From positions 534,501 through 598,500 of the forward strand of contig CANTUR010000164.1 in NCBI GenBank assembly GCA_947683625.1: a DNA stretch of 64,000 nt. Reading direction: 5' to 3'. The notes under the pieces are model-generated. The model worked only from the letters and a program-made list of their open reading frames with translations, did not search any database and had not been told where the DNA came from. Positions 34,353 to 46,554 of this stretch are shown one piece after another (positions within the stretch are counted from its first letter, which is position 1; every line of letters starts with the position of its first letter). The position numbers and the translations under genes are program-made. Source of the DNA: Mallotus nudiflorus (taxonomy: Eukaryota > Streptophyta > Magnoliopsida > Malpighiales > Euphorbiaceae).

Positions 34353-34866
34353 TGATGTAGCGAAAGCCTAATAAAATAAGGTAATTATTGAATGCCATTA
34401 ATTTATGCACGAATGGCCATCAAACAACCTTCTTTTAATTTATTGATTCAAATGAATATAGAAATAAAAGGCACCAATATTCATTAATTCACAAAGGAAT
34501 ACTAAAAATTAGGAAGAAAGAGAAATCTGATTAATAATTCAACAAAAGCTATCTTAAACATCAAAAAATGAAAAATAAATATTGTTTGGGAAAAAACCCA
34601 ATAAAAGTGCACTAAAATAAAAATAAAACTTTAAATTGAAAATTAAGGCCTTAAACGATGGAATTTAGGCTTAAAGTTGGATTGTTACATGTAAACCAAA
34701 TGACACTTATCCTAGGTCTCTAAATTAGCCTCATTTTGATTTATTATGGGTCCCACAGTTTAATTGGGCCTAAGAGTTAGAACCTTTAGAAGTCTTATTG
34801 CACATTTTGATCTCTTTTTCAAAATCCAAGCGCTCCATATATTCTAGGGTTGTCTAGTCCGCATCA
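34353..34866 (-). repeat. E1 5' LTR
   Basis: 514 bp. On the minus strand it starts TGATGCGGAC and ends CTACATCA, so the terminal TGATG/CATCA form an inverted repeat. It borders the primer binding site. The partner LTR is beyond the left edge of the window, so no target duplication can be tested (right flank GATGT). This LTR marks the right border of the whole nested block. Confidence 0.78.
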
Positions 34867-35744
34867 GATGTTAATAAGTTATCTGGAGAGGATAATCGGT
34901 CAATTATGATTGATGATTAAGTTGCATCAAGAGAGTATTGTAACTTTAGAATGTTTTTGCTATATTATCTACTAGAACAATAAAACTTTTGATATTCATT
35001 AGTTGTAATTTGTAATTTGTAATCTTGTGAATTTTTTACTTCTCAAATCTCTAAATGGTACTACTCTATTTACTTTCTTTTTTTCTCCTATCTATTACTT
35101 TACAGATTAAAGGTTAGAGTGGTGCCTCCTTTAGCAACTAGAGCAACTCTGGCTGCATGGCCTTATATGCTGCTAGTTTTCCTGGAAATACCAATAAACT
35201 CTGATGATAGCCTTGGTCACACTAATTGCTCTGCTAATTTTATCAATCACAATGATGATTATGTTCATGTTTATGGACACAATAATATTACTATTAACGG
35301 TCATTGACGCACCATGCTTATGGAAATATAGCTTAATAAGAGGCATAATGGGAGGTCATGGAAACTTGGAAGCGATAAGAAATATTTTACAAGTGCATCT
35401 AGTTTTTAGCTTCCTAGTGTTGATGGCATTTTTCTACATGAGTATCACTTAACTAATTTGGGATTAGCACCAGGCGTAGCACTAGGAATGAGTCATTTGT
35501 AAATAAGAGGAAGCAAATGCAAAACTATAATAGAATAATATGAGACATTTACAAATAGGATTACACAAATTAATTTGGGATTAAGGCTTACTTGAAATTT
35601 TTAATTTTTTTTAACTAGATTAGTTAGGTAAGATTGAAGATTGAAGATTGAAAATTGAAGATATGGTTCCTGTTTAAGTGTTCAAGAAAAACCAAATAAG
35701 ATCAAGCAAAATCAAGTAAGATACACTATTACTAGTAGGTAGTT
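34867..35744. other. Unrecognised sequence with a hydrophobic short ORF
   Basis: No known feature is recognised. A plus-strand ORF of 82 codons at 35204-35452 is strongly hydrophobic (two or three putative membrane segments, MTMMIMF-like and VFSFLVLMAFFYM). It overlaps another ORF at 35119-35307. Neither has a family I recognise. GATTGAA microrepeats lie at 35635-35662. This may be host intergenic DNA, or a remnant exon. Confidence 0.35.
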
Positions 35745-37128
35745 GGTGTAGATGGGTTTTTTTTTTACCAATTTAGGGTTAAAGACAAAATATTTTCCTA
35801 ATTTAGGTACTTTTTAAACTAATTCCCAATTTGGGGTAAAAAATTAATTAAAAAAGAAAAAAAGGAAAAAGGTATGTCACTGTTGGGACTAGCAGAAATG
35901 CTAAAGGACAAGTAAATCCGTCACTTCCATTGGTGTAAATATTTTTAGAAAAAAATAAATAAAATCAAGCTAACTCTGTTATCCCAATTGGCGGAATTCT
36001 ATGAAACTCTGTCAGTTTACTGACACGGAAAAGAAGTCTACCATTTGATATATATATATATATATATATAAACTCTGCCTGTGGTAATGGCGGAGTTCCT
36101 AACAAGGCTTGACATACTTTGACATAAAAAAAAATTGAATTGAAGTAGATTACCGATCCAATCCAAGATGCAAGAAGCCAATAGGTTGTGTCAATTTACT
36201 TTTAGGTAATTTTAAAATAACCGGTCCAAATTTACTTTTAGATCCAATAAAAAAATGACCATTTAGATAATTTTAACATTTATTTAATAATTTTTTTACT
36301 ATTTTAATAAATATAAAAATAAAAATATAATTCTTATTATTTTAATTAACAAATAGATACTATTTAAAAATATATTTTAAATGTCACAATTAATTTTATA
36401 ATTTTATTATAAAAATAAAATTATTTTATTTATAAAATTTTGTATAAATTGATTAAAATTAATTTTATTTTTAATAGAAAACTCTCTATATATGCGTTGT
36501 GTTGGGTTATGGCAATCTGACACAAGTCATTTAAAATTCATATAATTTTATTATGATTTAAAAAGTAAAATGTCTCCTCTGTCTCATCATAATTCCTTTT
36601 CTATTTATTTTTTTCAAATTCAATTTTTTCTCATAATTTTTTTCATTAGTATTTTTATGTTATTATTATATTTCATTAATATAATATAAAATATAATGTA
36701 ATATAATATATTTTTAATATATAGTTTATTTTTTTATATATTAATTTTTAATATAAATAATTTTAATGATTTATTAATAATAATAATAATAATAACTATT
36801 TCAAAATAGTTTGCCTCGATATCCTATCAAATAGTTTGAATTCAGAATCGTCAAATTTTGAAAAAGAAATAAAAAAAAATTTATGAAAACCCATGTGGCT
36901 TGCATGCAGTGGACGTGATTATGGTCACAATTTTACAAAAAAAAATTTGTTATTTTTATTATATAGTTATTATTAAATATTAATTAAAATAATAGTAATA
37001 ATTTGTAATTTATAATATTATTATATATTATATGTGCCCCTTTAATTAATAGGTGGAAGGACTTTGTTCAAATCTCAGTTCTAGCATATTTAAATATTTT
37101 CTTAGATTATCTAATTTTTATTACTTTT

Positions 37129-37165
<37 letters not shown>

Positions 37166-37333
37166 GCATTGTCAACTTTAATTTATTTTTATTTTTAGTT
37201 TAATTTTTATTATTTATTTATCATTACACAATAACGTATCAAATATTATTATGTTCTTACTATAATTACTGTTGTACTAGTATTTATTATTATTATTATT
37301 ATTAAATACCATCTTCATTAATTATTAATTTAT
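35745..37333. repeat. Left part of a possible inverted-repeat DNA element, AT-rich
   Basis: 35799-35838 (AATTTAGGTACTTTTTAAAC and neighbours) resembles the reverse complement of 41490-41530 (GATTTAGGATAGTTTTTAAAC). Copies of a GGCGGAATTC/GGCGGAGTTCC motif occur at 35990 and 36090, and again on the far side near 41300 and 41455. Between are AT-rich DNA, a (TA) run at 36048-36070 and an (AAT) microsatellite at 37127-37166. No coding sequence is seen. The element class is not determined. Confidence 0.4.
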
Positions 37334-40300
37334 TGTAATATCCCGTGTTTTTAAAAATATTTTTACACTGTACCGGGATATACAGTGTCAATAATTTTTG
37401 TATATATATTACGATATTTTTATGAATTGTTATGTATTTTAAACCTATTTTAATTACGGTATATTATTTACAGTGTTTTACGTAAAATTTTCCCGGGACT
37501 TGCATTTTAGGGGAAATTTTCACGTAAACAATTTATTATTAATTATTTTAAAGGTATTTACGGACTTGCATGAACTCATACATATTTTTAAATTATTAAA
37601 TAAAGCCTGTGTGTGTATAATTATTTAATTAGGGTTTATTATTACCCTAATATTTTATTAAGTATTTATTTGTTTTATTGTTATTTAATTAATTTTTATT
37701 TAGTATAAATTATTAAAATATTAAATTTTATGTGTATGGTGTATATTTGATGTGTGTAATTTAATATTATTTTATTATATAGTATAAAGTATATATATAT
37801 ACATATATTTGTCAAAATTACAAAAAGTTTGCCAAATTACATTTTAGCCCCCGAGTCTCCTTCTTCTTCTCCGACCGTTCCTTCACCGTCCGGGCGTCTG
37901 TCACGCCGTTCCTTCACCGTGGGTGTGCCGTCCGGTGTGCCACCATCTTCCCCGACCAGTTTCGCCGCCTGTGGAGGCCGTTTCCGGCGTCGGGAGAACG
38001 ATTTTGACCGGAGAAGCCGAAAATCAACCCACCGTCGATCACGCCGATTTCGGCCACCGTTTTCGACACCGCCGGTCTCTTTCTTCTCCTTGAGCTCCGG
38101 TGAGTGTGATTCTAGCTTTGGTTTGAGCTAAAATGGTCTAGAATTGCTTAGTTTTCGATTTGTAAATTTCGGCCTATTAGGGTTTTCAATTTTTTTGAGC
38201 TTCGAATTGGATGATTCATGGAAACTTCCTTCACAAATGTTGTTCCTAGTAGCTTAATCTTCATGTTTGAATTTTTGTAGAATTTTTGGAGATTTTTTGG
38301 ATTTTTGGGTATTTTTGAATATTTTAATATTATTTTCTAATTTTCGGAAATTAATTATTTAAATTATGAAATTGGAGTTTATGGTTAAATTAGGTGTTGA
38401 AATGAATTATAGGAATTTATTTGGAATTTTTATGAATTTCTAAGTATTTATTTTTAATTATTGAAGTTTAGGTGATTTTGGAAAATTAGGTTAATTGTGT
38501 TTTAAATTGAATTTAATTGGTTAATTGAGTTTAAATATTGATATTATTGATAAATATGTTGAGAAAGTTAATTTTGGATAATTGTATAATTTTTGGTGAA
38601 TTTTTGAAGTAATTTAAGTATATTTATATATATAGGGGTATTTTGGTAATTTTACCCTAAATTGTCTAAAAATGTAATTTAATTGGTTTTAATATTTATT
38701 TAAGGTATAAAAATGATTTCTACAAAGTATTTAGTATTTTTAACTAATTAAAACTATTTTTCGGGAATTATTTTCAATTATATATATAATATACGATTTT
38801 TCTAATAAAATGAGTTTTAATCGGTTTTTATAGTGTTTCAAGGTTAATTATGTAATTTCTACGTATGAAATGTATTTTTTTGTGATTTAAGGATATTTTT
38901 GTTGTATCTGGAATATTGTTCTCTGTTTGTGGACCCCGGTCAGTGGACTGTAGTTTGGAGTCCGACCGTGGGATTTTGATTGTGTTGAGCTCGTTTTTTG
39001 AAGTGTATTTTCTTTGCAGGGTCGGCTCTACTCTTTTGAGTAGAGAGATGTCCGTTTTACAGGGGAGGTTCTGCCGGATTTTCGGTAGAATTCTCGTAAA
39101 ACGTGATATCCAGTCGAACCCTAATTTTCGATTCTGTGTTAAATACTCTAGATTGAATTCTAGGATTTCTGTTAGGTTTATTCTAATGTCGATTATTTAT
39201 TTCTTGTTTAGTTGCGCCAAGACCGAGGGCTAGTGGACCAGGCCCGTCGGACCTGTCTCGTGGAGCGCATTAGGTGAGTTACTATATTATATATATATGC
39301 TTAGGATGCATGATTTAGAAAATGCATGTTTTATTTTGACTGAATATGCATAAATAATGTGATTTATATTCAAGTATATTTTTGGTATATAATAAATTAT
39401 ATACATGTTTTGTTAATAAAATATATTTAAAATGTTTTTAAATATATTTTTAGTTTAATTCATGATTTGATTGGATTTATTTGACATATATATACTCAAA
39501 ATATACCTGGTTTATGTTTGGTATATTTTCGGTATATATATGGTTTATATTGTTGTTTCATTTACATTCATGCATCATTTATTGTGAATGAATGATTTAT
39601 ATTATTAATGAAGGATATCAATAGAACGTGCTACCTAGTGGGCAGCACTAGGACCTAGTACGTACCGGTACGCCTATAGTATTTAGGCTATAATACTAAC
39701 TTATTTGTGGATATTGATTTGATTATGATTATTGATATGTGAGATGTGGTTTGGGTGTGATTGCTGGAGCTCGGTTGACCAAGTGTCTCGGGGCCAATCA
39801 CATTGGCAGTCAGACTGCTGGAGCTCGGTTGACTTAGTGTCTCGGGGCCAGTCTACTGTCCAAATGGATTAAGTGGATATATTTGGAATAAGTGAGCCTG
39901 TATGGCCAGAGTGTTGTTTAACACTATTTTCTGAAGTTGCGATATTTTAGGGTTCTATGTGATCCTTCATAAACTGGGATTTTTCAGTAAAATATATAAA
40001 AATGATTTTTCTACATCTGTATGAATTTGCCTGTATATATACATATTATATATATACTGTTGACTGTATGCATTATCACTTAGTGTGTATGTATATATAT
40101 TATAGTAATTCACTCAGTGAGGTCTGACTCCCCTCCGTTGACTATTTTTCAGGAGAGTCAACTTCCTCAGACCTCAGTAGCAGGTCGATACGCCGGATTT
40201 CTTCCGCCCCGGCTTCTTTATGTAAATTGTCTACTTGAGTCTTATTTATTTTATCTAGACACTGCAGTAGTTGTGAATTAAAGTATGGGATTTTATGTAC

Positions 40301-40556
40301 TTTATTTTAAAGAGATGTATTATATTGAAACTAGATTTGTATTAAAGATTATATACATCTATGTGATGAGATGAGATTTAGTTTAAATCCAGTTGATATG
40401 GGAAAATGATATTATGATTTTTATTTCTGCTGCATATTATATTTTTATTGTTATTATGGCATGCTTTATTTTATTTTTAGGCTTGCTACGGGTTCCGGAT
40501 TCGAAAGAATTCTCGTTCCCTAGCGCCGGTCAGGGCCCCTGTTTTGGGTCGTGACA
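37334..40556 (+). mobile_element. Solo LTR F, Tekay-type gypsy family
   Basis: 3223 bp from TGTAATATCCCGTG to GGGTCGTGACA, flanked by a perfect 5-bp duplication TTTAT (37329-37333 and 40557-40561). Homologous over its length, in opposite orientation, to the E3 LTRs at 42439-45693 and 50683-53969. It has a TATA-like run near 37780-37800, a GC-rich block with a 100-codon ORF (37829-38131), a GGTGAGT donor-like site at 38099, a TTTGCAGG acceptor-like site at 39014-39020, and several conserved inverted repeats in its 3' half. No internal domain is adjacent, hence a solo LTR. Confidence 0.92.
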
Positions 40557-41560
40557 TTTATTAACTTATATAATTATTAGATTTATTAAGTATGATATCA
40601 TTTTATTATTTTTAAATTCATCATCTTCATTAAATTTATCAATTTTTTATTTTTTATTTTAATATTATAATAATTATAATTAAGTAATTATAATAATATT
40701 AAAAATAATATAATAATTATAATAATATTATGATTTTATATTTTTTAATTTGACATTATTTTGATTATTTTAATTTAATTTATTATTAGTATTATTATTA
40801 TTATGCATGAATGTTGTGTGTGGGGTCTGTATGCAAAAATTTGAATGAATGCTGTGTAATTGGCCTATTTTTTTTAATTTTTAATTTTTTGTTTTTTATT
40901 TTAATATTATAATAATTATAATTAATTAATTATAATAATATTTTGATTTTTTTAATTTTAACATTATTATGATTAACTTAATTTAATATAATAATAATAA
41001 TAATAATACTGTTATTATTATTATTATTATTATTATACACAAGTGTTGTGTGTAGTATATTTTTTTAAATTATTTGCATGATCACTTAATTATTACCTAA
41101 TAATAAACTACTTATAACCTTATCACTTGCAAGTTGCCAAATTTACATGCATGATTTGCATGAAATTTAGTGCACAATACGTTACTTTTCCTTGTCAGGG
41201 TTGCTTGTCCTACTCTTGCAAGTTAACTTGTAGTGGCCGGCCAAGACAACTGCATGAAGCATTTGAATTTAGTGCATTTGAGTTGACAACTCGCTACTCA
41301 AACTGGCGGAGTTATCTTTTGAATTAAAAAAAAAAATTTACATGATAATTCTGTCATCTCAAATAACGGAATTTATTAAAAAAAATAAAAAAATAAATCA
41401 ACTCCTTTTTCATCAGTGTAGATAATAAAAAAGGACTCCCCACTACTCTAACCGGTGGAGTTCACCATGTCAATTCACCTAAGCTAAAACCATCCTAAAT
41501 TGATAATAAGTTTAAAAACTATCCTAAATCAGAAATTATTTTAAAAACATTCTTGATAAC
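40557..41560. other. AT-rich DNA with tandem duplication; right part of possible inverted-repeat element
   Basis: A unit of about 230 bp occurs twice in tandem (40641-40860 and 40873-41060). Each copy holds TTTTAATATTATAATAATTA, a TTA/ATT microsatellite and a GTGTTGTGTGTRG tail. 41127-41327 carries a 66-codon Cys-containing ORF without a recognisable domain. 41280-41560 carries GGCGGAGTT motifs and the right inverted-repeat candidate. Confidence 0.45.
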
Positions 41561-42265
41561 TAGGAATTGAATTTCTTACCGTGAAACTTGTATCGATGAG
41601 AAAAATTGGATGAAATGGTAGAGTTTCCCCTAGAAATACTTTAAAAATTAAGTCAATATTTACATGAGAAAAATAATAATAGAGCGAGTATAGTAAGATC
41701 ATGAGCATTGGATGAATGTTGGTATAATGAGGTGATGAAATGATGGCTATGGATTGATATACAATGATGAAATAATCGAATATGAGAATAATAGAATGAG
41801 TAATATGAGATGGAATGAGATGTATATAAATGAGCATATTGACTCAAACCTAGTATGATTTGGATTCCTTTTTAATTAGGGATCCTTGTTTCTTTAGGAC
41901 ATGAAAATCATCTTCCTAGTTGAGTATTCTTCCTCTTTAGGATTTCTTTTTATTCAAGTGGTCTTCCTTTTGGAGAATATAACCTTTATTAGAGGAGGAT
42001 ATGAATACAATGTATCAAAAGTCCCCCCTGAAAGTTTGTTCTGATATTTATATTTGAGATTTTCAGATTTCCAAGAATCAATTTGAACAATGACAAGTAA
42101 TTAAGTAGGTGACATCTTCACTAAGATAATAATTTTGCTTGAAATCTCCGTTGTTGTTGAATGATGACTTGAGGTGACCTACCTCAGTCATTAAACGTTG
42201 AGATGCTCAATATACCAAGTCTTAGAATCACAATGTCTGAGTATAATAACCCTAAAGTGCTAGTT
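41561..42265. other. Unrecognised non-coding DNA left of solo LTR I
   Basis: I see no gene. The minus-strand ORF at 41541-41837 is low-complexity. The sequence should be read together with 56562-59316, because solo LTR I was inserted between them. Confidence 0.4.
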
Positions 42266-42438
42266 TGTTATAACCCGAATTTTTATTAATTATTGATTTA
42301 AGTGTGAGATTATTTAATGATAATTATTATTTAATTATTTATGATATTATTATATTTGGTGTAGTTTTATTTAATTTTAATTAATTATTAAGTGTATATA
42401 TATTTTGGTGGAGTTTGAATTTTAAAAATATTAGATAT
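42266..42438 (+). mobile_element. Solo LTR I, left fragment
   Basis: Begins TGTTATAACCCGAATTTTT, preceded by TAGTT (42261-42265). Its right-hand end after 56556 is followed by CAGTT, a target duplication with one mismatch. The LTR is interrupted at GATAT (42434-42438) by element E3 and resumes at 53975. Confidence 0.78.
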
Positions 42439-45400
42439 TGTCACGACCTAAAACAGGGGCCATGACCGGCGCTAGGGAACGAGAATTCTTTCGAATCCGG
42501 AACCCGTAGCAAGCCTAAAAATAAAATAAAATATGCAATAGTAATAACAATATATAATGCAGCGGAAATGAAAATCATAAATATCACAATAGTATTTTCA
42601 CCAACTGGATTTAAGTTAAATCTCATCTCATATATATATATCTTTTAATACAAATCCTGTTTCAAATATAATACAATATCTCACATAAATAAAATACATA
42701 AAATCCCATAAATTAATTTACAACTACTGCAGTGTCTAGATTATAAAAATAAGACTCAAGTAAACAGTTTATACAAAGAAGCCGGGGCGAAAGAAATTCG
42801 GCGTACAGGCCTGCTACTGAGGTCTGAAGATGTTGACTCTCTTGAAAAATTGTCAACGGAGGGGAGTCAGACCTCACTGAGTAAATTACTATAATATATA
42901 TACATACACACTAAATGACAATGCATACAATCAACAGTATATATATATATATATAATATGTATATATACAGGCAAATACACACAGATGCAATAAAATCGT
43001 TTTATATATATTTTATTGAAAATCATCTTTTATGAAAGATCAAATAGAACCCTAGAATATTGTAACCTCGGAAATAGTGTTAGATAACACTCTAGCCATA
43101 CAGGCTCACTTATTCCAAATATATCCACTTAATCCATTTAGACAGCAGACTGGCCCCAAGATACTAAGTCAACCGAGCTCCAGCAGTCTGACTGCCAATG
43201 TGATTGGCCTCGAGACACTTGGTCAACCGAGCTCCAGCAATCACACCCAAACCATATCTCACACATATCAATAATCACATTCAATCAATATCCACAAATA
43301 AGTTAATAATATAGCCTAAATACTATAAGCGTACCGGTACATACTCGGTCCTAGTGCTGCCCACTAGGTAGCACGTTCTATCGATATCCTTCATTAATAA
43401 ATATAAAACATTCATTCACAAAAATAAATGATGCATGAAGTTCAATAAAATATCAATATAAACCATATATATACTAGAAATATACCAAAAATAAACCAGG
43501 TATATTTCGAGTATATATACGTCAAATAAATCCAATCAAATCATAAATTAAACTAGAAATATATTTAAAAACATTTTTAAATATAATTTATTAACAAAAC
43601 ATGCATATAATTTAATATATACCAAAAATAAACCAAAAATAAACTAAAAATATACTTAAATACAAATCACATTATTTATGCATTTTAATCAAAATAAAAC
43701 ATATATTTCTAAATCATGCATCCTAAAGCATATATATATAGTATAGTAACTCACCCTAGTGCGCTCCACGAGACGGGTCCGATGGTCCTGGTCCACTAGC
43801 CCTCGGTCTCGGTGCAACTAAACAAGCAATAAATAACCGACATCAGAATAAACCTAACAGAAATCCTAGAATTCGATCTAGAGTATTAAACATAGAATCG
43901 ATATCAGGGTTCGACTGGACATCACGTTTTACGAGAATTCTATCAAAAATCTGGCAGAACCTCCATTGTAAAATGGACATCTCTCTACTCAAAAGAGTAG
44001 AGCCGACCCTGCAAGGAAATACACTTCAAAAATAAACACCACATCTCATTCACAACCCCTCGGTCGGACTTCAGACTACAATCTACCGATCGGGGTCCAC
44101 AAATACAAAACAATTTCAAAAATACCAAAAATATCCTTATAACATAGAAATTCATTTTATAAGTATAAATTACATAATTAACCTTAAAACACTGTAAAAA
44201 CCGATAGAAACTCATTTTATTAGAAAAACCTTATATTATATATATAATTGAAAATAATTTATGAAAAATAGTTTTAATTAGTTAAAAATACCAAATAATT
44301 TGTAGAAATCATTTTTATACCTTAAATAACTATTAAAACCAATTAAATTACATTTTTAGCCAATTTAGGGTAAAATTACCAAAATGCCCTTATATATATA
44401 AATATACTATAATTACTTCAAAAATTCACCAAAAATTATACAATTATCCAAAATTAATTTTATCAACATATTTATCAATAATATTAATAATTAAACTCAA
44501 TTAACCAATTAAATTCAGTTAAAAACATAATTAACCCTAATTTCCCAAATTTACATAAACTTCAATAATTCAAAATAAATACTTAGAAATTCATAAAAAT
44601 TCCAAATAAATTCCTATAATTCATTTCAACACCTAATTTAACCATAAAACACAATTTCATAATTTAAATAATTAATTTCCGAAAATTAGAAAATAATATT
44701 AAAATATTCAAAAATACCCAAAAATCAAAATAATCTCCAAAAATTCCAAAAAAATTCATACATGTATATTAAGCTACTAGGATCAACATTTGTGAAGGAA
44801 TTATTCATGAATCAACCAAGAAAAATTCGAAAAAAATCAAAAACCCAATATGGCCGAAATGGGAAAATTCAAAACTAAGCAAATCTAGACCATTTAAGCT
44901 CAAACCAAAGCTAGAATCACACTCACCGGAGCTTAAGGAGAAGAAAGAGACCAACGGTGTTGAAAACGGTGGCCGAAATCGTCGTGATCGATGGTGGAAG
45001 GAAATTCGACTTCTCCGGCCAAAATCCACTTCCAGACGCCAGAAACGGCTACTACAGGCGGTGGAAGAGGCTGAGGAAGGTGGTGGCACGCCGGACGGCA
45101 CACCAACGATGAGAAAACGGTGTGACAGGCATCCGAACGACGAAGGAAACGGTCGGGGAAGAAGGAAATAGTCGGGGGGCAAAATGGTAATTTTCCAAAA
45201 ACTTGATTTTTGACATATAATGTGTATATATATATACTTTATACTATATAATAAAATAATATTAAATTACACACATTAAATATACACCACACACATATAA
45301 TTTAATAATTTAAAATTTAATAATAAATAAAAATAATTAAATAACAATAAAACTAATAAATAAATAATAAAATATTAGGGTAATATATTAAACCCTAATT

Positions 45401-45693
45401 AAATAAATATATACACACATAGGCTTTATTTAGTAATTTAAAAATACGTATGAGTTCATGCAAGTCCGAAAATATATTTAATATAATTAATAATAAATTA
45501 TTTACGTGAAAATTTCCCCGAAAATTCAAGTCCCGGGAAAATTTTACGTAAAGCACTGTAAATAATACACAATAATTAAAATAGGTTTTAAATACACATC
45601 AACTAGTAAAAATATCATAGTATATATACAAAAATTATTAACACTGCATATCCCGATGCAGTGTAAAAATGTTTAAAAATACGGGATATTACA
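42439..45693 (-). repeat. E3 3' LTR (copy G)
   Basis: 3255 bp, plus-strand TGTCACGACC ... GGGATATTACA. Pairs with copy H. It retains a 125-codon ORF (44805-45182, minus) over the GC-rich block that matches the ORF in solo LTR F, and the conserved inverted repeats. Confidence 0.92.
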
Positions 45694-45708
45694 GTCTTCC
45701 CCCCTTAC
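45694..45708 (-). other. E3 polypurine tract
   Basis: Minus strand GTAAGGGGGGAAGAC directly upstream of the 3' LTR. Confidence 0.85.
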
Positions 45709-45741
45709 AAGAATTCGTCCCCAAATTTTAGAAAAACAAGA

Positions 45742-46554
45742 TCAAGAAGGAAAGAGATACGGGTAAAAAGCTCGCATCTCAGCTTCAGTCTCCCATGTAT
45801 GCTCCTCGACTCTATTGCTACGCCACAGAACCTTGACCATCGGAATCTGCTTCGAACGCAACTGTCGAACTTGATAATCTACGATCGCCATAGGTTCTTC
45901 CACAAACGTCAAATCTTCACTTACTTCTACACTATCGGGCTGCAACACGTGTGAAGGGTCTGAGATATACTTCCTTAACATCGAGATATGAAATACTGGA
46001 TGCACTTGTGACATATTCGGAGGCAAGTCCAACCGATATGCAACAGTGCCAACTCTCTCCAGAATCTCAAACGGTCCAATATATCTGGGTGCTAACTTAC
46101 CCTTCCTGCCAAATCTCATCACACCCTTCATCGGAGATACTTTTAGAAAAACAAAATCTCCAACTTGAAACTCCACATCTCTGAGCCTAGGATTCGCATA
46201 ACTCTTCTGTCTACTAACTGCGGTCTCTAATCTGCGCTTAATCACGACGACTTTCTCTGTAGCATCCTGAACCATCTCAGGTCCAGTCAAAGCTCTCTCA
46301 CCAATCTCATCCCAACACAAAGGAGATCTACACTTCCTTCCATATAACGCCTCATACGGTGCCATGCCAGTACTGCTATGGTAGCTGTTATTATATGCAA
46401 ACTCAACAAGTGACAAATGATCATCCTAGCTACCTCCCAAATCCAGGACACACATCCTCAACATATCTTCCAGTGTCTGGATCGTCCTCTCAGACTGACC
46501 ATCTGTCTGAGGATGGAAAGCAGGACTGAAATCTAACCTAGTGCCCATCGCTTC
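45742..46554 (-). pseudogene. E3 integrase C-terminus with chromodomain
   Basis: Continues the pol frame after a TAA at 46555. It reads HPQTDGQSERTIQTLED (catalytic Glu of integrase), then a TAG at 46426-46428 where a Trp codon is expected (GGS-stop-DD), then an open stretch of 224 codons to the stop at 45742: LVEFAYNNSYHSSTGM, YEALYGRKCRSP, GDFVFLKVSPMKGVMRFGRK, RYIGPFEILERVG, MSQVHPVFHISML. It ends with a chromodomain-like tail (EEPMAIVDYQVRQLRSKQI, VLWRSNRVEEHTWE). The chromodomain lacks the usual first aromatic residues, as in Tekay-type chromoviruses, and would direct integration to marked chromatin. Confidence 0.9.

Noticed and set aside
42441..42626. Short ORF at the LTR end repeated at 50685-50870
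   Set aside because: It is the duplicated LTR terminus of E3, not a gene family.
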